DNA from: an uncultured Alphaproteobacteria bacterium
Lineage (GTDB): Bacteria > Pseudomonadota > Alphaproteobacteria > Rhizobiales > Aestuariivirgaceae
Direction of reading: 5' to 3'
Assembly (NCBI GenBank): GCA_937868035.1
Contig: CALMLK010000101.1
Coordinates: forward strand, 1-8,255
Length of the DNA: 8,255 nt
The position numbers and the translations under genes were made by a program. Shown piece after piece: positions 6,801 to 8,255 of the stretch. Within the stretch, counting starts at the first letter, position 1. Each line of letters begins with the position of its first letter. The notes under the pieces are model-generated. The model made no database searches, had not been told where the DNA came from, and saw only the letters and a list, made by a program, of their open reading frames with translations.

Positions 6801-7814
6801 TTACTTCAGGGCCAGCAGTTGGCGCGCCGTCGCCTCGTCCGTCAACAGGCGGTTGGCATAGCGCGCCACCAGCGCCCCGTGGATGACGCCGACCTTCGCC
6901 TTGCCGCCCGACGCCAGGATCGAATCCCGCACCCCCTTGAGGTGGACGGGCGACAACCCCACGGCGCGGGAGTTGAGCGGATGATCGATCACATCGCCCG
7001 CCGTGTTGATCCAGTGCGAACACACGTCGCCCACCGCGCCGGCCGCCTGCAGGCTCCTGGCCTCCGCATCGGTGATGAGGTTGAGTGCCGTCATGGTGTT
7101 GGCATGGGCAAGGTCGCCCACCGAGAGGAAGGCCAGATCGACGGTGCGGCCCCGCTCGAAGACATCGCGCAGCATCGGCTGGTTCATCAGCATGTCGCGG
7201 CTTTCGGCTGAATCCGTGAAGGCGGGACCGGCGAAATAATAGCATTGCCCGCCGATGATATCCGCGAGGTGCGAGGCCGTTTCATGCGGATTGACGGCGG
7301 AGGATTGCGTCAGCCCGCCGATCAGCGAGACGACCGACAGCTTGCGATAGGATTTGCGCACCACCGAGGCCAGCGACAGCCGCAACGTCCGCCCCCAGCC
7401 CACGCCCACCGACATGTTGTCGTGCAACTGTTGCGAGAGGTAATGCCCCGCCGCCGCCGCGATCAGCGGGCGGATCTGCACGGCATCGGCCGGCGATGGC
7501 ACCACGACGGCATCCTTGAGGCCGTAGCGTGCCACCAGTTCATGTTCCAGCGCCACGCACCCCGCAAGACGGCCAGTCACCTGGATCTGCACGAGGCCCT
7601 GGTCCCGCGCCTGCGCCAGAAGCCGGTTCACGCGCAGCCGCGTCAATCCCAGCTTCTTGGCAATCTGCGCCTGCGTGCTGTTGCCGATGAAATAGAGCCA
7701 GGCCGCCCGTGTTGCCAGTTGCTCTTCGCGGTCGGCTTCCGGAAGCATGCTCCCAACATCCACCGCCGCAGCGGAGAGGCTGGCAGCGGCATCATCGGGC
7801 AGCGTTGCGGACAT
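6801..7814 (-). CDS. SorC-family sugar-binding transcriptional regulator
   Basis: Predicted DNA-binding regulator whose C-terminal domain senses a phosphorylated sugar or sugar alcohol. The 337 residues have a helix-turn-helix at about 46-77 (STQAQIAKKLGLTRLRVNRL is its core) and, from about 85 onward, a NagB-like Rossmann effector domain with VGWGRTLRLSL, SLIGGLTQ and YYFAGPAF segments typical of SorC/DeoR-like sugar sensors. EryD of the Brucella erythritol operon belongs to the same family. The gene lies inside the operon, six bases after the GpsA-like gene and 19 before the kinase, so it probably autoregulates the operon in response to an intermediate. The ATG at 7814 has only a weak Shine-Dalgarno (TGAGAA). 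A second ATG at 7748 would drop 22 alanine-rich residues; its GGGAG is too close to the codon to be convincing, so I keep 7814. Effector and operator are unknown. Confidence 0.9.
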   Translation of the reverse strand: MSATLPDDAAASLSAAAVDVGSMLPEADREEQLATRAAWLYFIGNSTQAQIAKKLGLTRLRVNRLLAQARDQGLVQIQVTGRLAGCVALEHELVARYGLKDAVVVPSPADAVQIRPLIAAAAGHYLSQQLHDNMSVGVGWGRTLRLSLASVVRKSYRKLSVVSLIGGLTQSSAVNPHETASHLADIIGGQCYYFAGPAFTDSAESRDMLMNQPMLRDVFERGRTVDLAFLSVGDLAHANTMTALNLITDAEARSLQAAGAVGDVCSHWINTAGDVIDHPLNSRAVGLSPVHLKGVRDSILASGGKAKVGVIHGALVARYANRLLTDEATARQLLALK

Positions 7815-7820
7815 GTGTTC

Positions 7821-8255
7821 TCAGCCCGTGTGAAATTTCGCCCAGGGCGGATCGAGTGGCGTGTCGTTGGTGAGGCAGTCGAGCAGTGCTTGCGTCAGCG
7901 GCAGGCGTGTGGCCACCAGCGTGCCCGCCTTCATCATGGCGCGGAGCGATGCTGCGACGGCGCGGCCCAGTTCCGCACCTTCAATCGTATCATCGCGCAT
8001 CGGCCCCGCCTTCACCTGATTGTAGGTGAGGCCGCGGCCCAGATTGTTGCCAAGCCTGGAATTGCGCCCGGCCTGACAGGTGACATAAAGGTCGCCGGTG
8101 CCCGGCATGCCCCACACGCTCTCCGCCGTGCCGCCCAGCGCCCGCGACAGTTCCATCATCTCGCGCACCGCCTGGTCGAACAGGATGGCGGCGGCATTGT
8201 TGTTGCGGCCCTTGTTCTCCGCCTCCGGCAGGGTTTCCAGCTTGCCATGGGCCCA
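7821..8255 (-). CDS. GpsA-like NAD(P)-dependent glycerol/polyol-phosphate dehydrogenase, C-terminal part
   Basis: The frame is open to the window edge and gives the last 144 residues; a GTG at 8168 is internal, not a start, because homology continues upstream of it. Features of the GpsA helical C-terminal domain are visible, counted from the window edge: NNNAAAILFDQAVREM (18-33) corresponds to the GDNAKAALITRGLAEM stretch, GMPGTGDLYVTC (49-60) to GLAGLGDLVLTC, and GRNSRLGNNLGRG (63-75) to the SRN-containing cofactor segment. The catalytic lysine and Rossmann fold lie outside the window. It departs from standard GpsA at the GDN position (here NNN), in EGAELG (92-97) where GpsA has EGV-T-K, and in a longer segment around 76-90. 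In this sugar operon a polyol-phosphate dehydrogenase is as likely as biosynthetic sn-glycerol-3-phosphate dehydrogenase. The regulator starts six bases downstream. Confidence 0.8.
   Translation of the reverse strand, partial: WAHGKLETLPEAENKGRNNNAAAILFDQAVREMMELSRALGGTAESVWGMPGTGDLYVTCQAGRNSRLGNNLGRGLTYNQVKAGPMRDDTIEGAELGRAVAASLRAMMKAGTLVATRLPLTQALLDCLTNDTPLDPPWAKFHTG

Noticed and set aside
5978..7211. Two plus-strand open frames of about 300 codons opposite the kinase and regulator
   Set aside because: Both lie over clear minus-strand FGGY kinase and SorC genes, and their Arg/Ser/Ala-rich translations resemble no protein family.
6586..7245. Minus-strand open frame of 219 codons overlapping the SorC and kinase genes in another frame
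   Set aside because: Out-of-frame shadow on the same strand; it spans the regulator stop and kinase start, which are well supported in their own frames.
8166..8168. GTG at 8168 as the start of a small 115-residue protein
   Set aside because: GpsA-like similarity continues in frame upstream to the window edge, so this is the internal part of a truncated longer gene.

Overview
The window is GC-rich, densely packed bacterial DNA from a metabolic locus. GC-rich codon use, an IolC with a C-terminal DUF2090 domain, a possible IolR-type operator pair and a SorC-regulated sugar operon all suggest an alphaproteobacterium, probably of the Rhizobiales/Hyphomicrobiales type. That placement is inference. 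I see no RNA gene, mobile element, CRISPR array, phage gene or defence system.

Left half (1-4730, plus strand): after a possible 14-codon tail of an upstream gene (1-42) comes a short AT-rich control region (about 40-115). It holds a perfect TTGACA -35 hexamer between two related imperfect palindromes of the form GGAA-N6-TTCC. Three myo-inositol catabolism genes follow with gaps of 12 and 17 bases: iolC-DUF2090 (5-dehydro-2-deoxygluconokinase fused to an aldolase-like domain), iolD (ThDP-dependent trihydroxycyclohexane-1,2-dione hydrolase) and iolB (5-deoxy-glucuronate isomerase). IolD opens the ring to 5-deoxy-glucuronate, IolB isomerises it to 5-dehydro-2-deoxy-gluconate, and the IolC kinase phosphorylates that. 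The DUF2090 domain may cleave the phosphorylated product. The usual iolE is not between iolD and iolB; iolE, iolG and iolA must lie elsewhere.

Right half (8255-4753, minus strand): a second operon converges on the first. In order of transcription it has the C-terminal part of a GpsA-like NAD(P)-dependent polyol/glycerol phosphate dehydrogenase (running off the window), a SorC-family sugar-responsive regulator, an FGGY kinase resembling the SePSK/AtXK-1 D-ribulose kinases, and a HAD class IIA phosphatase-like protein whose start overlaps the kinase stop. Together they look like a self-regulated sugar or polyol catabolic operon whose substrate the sequence does not reveal.

The operons meet tail to tail across only 22 bases with no visible intrinsic terminator. 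The points most worth following are the operator pair, the kinase-aldolase fusion, the missing iolE and the unassigned polyol operon. Nothing here demands a wholly new type of system.
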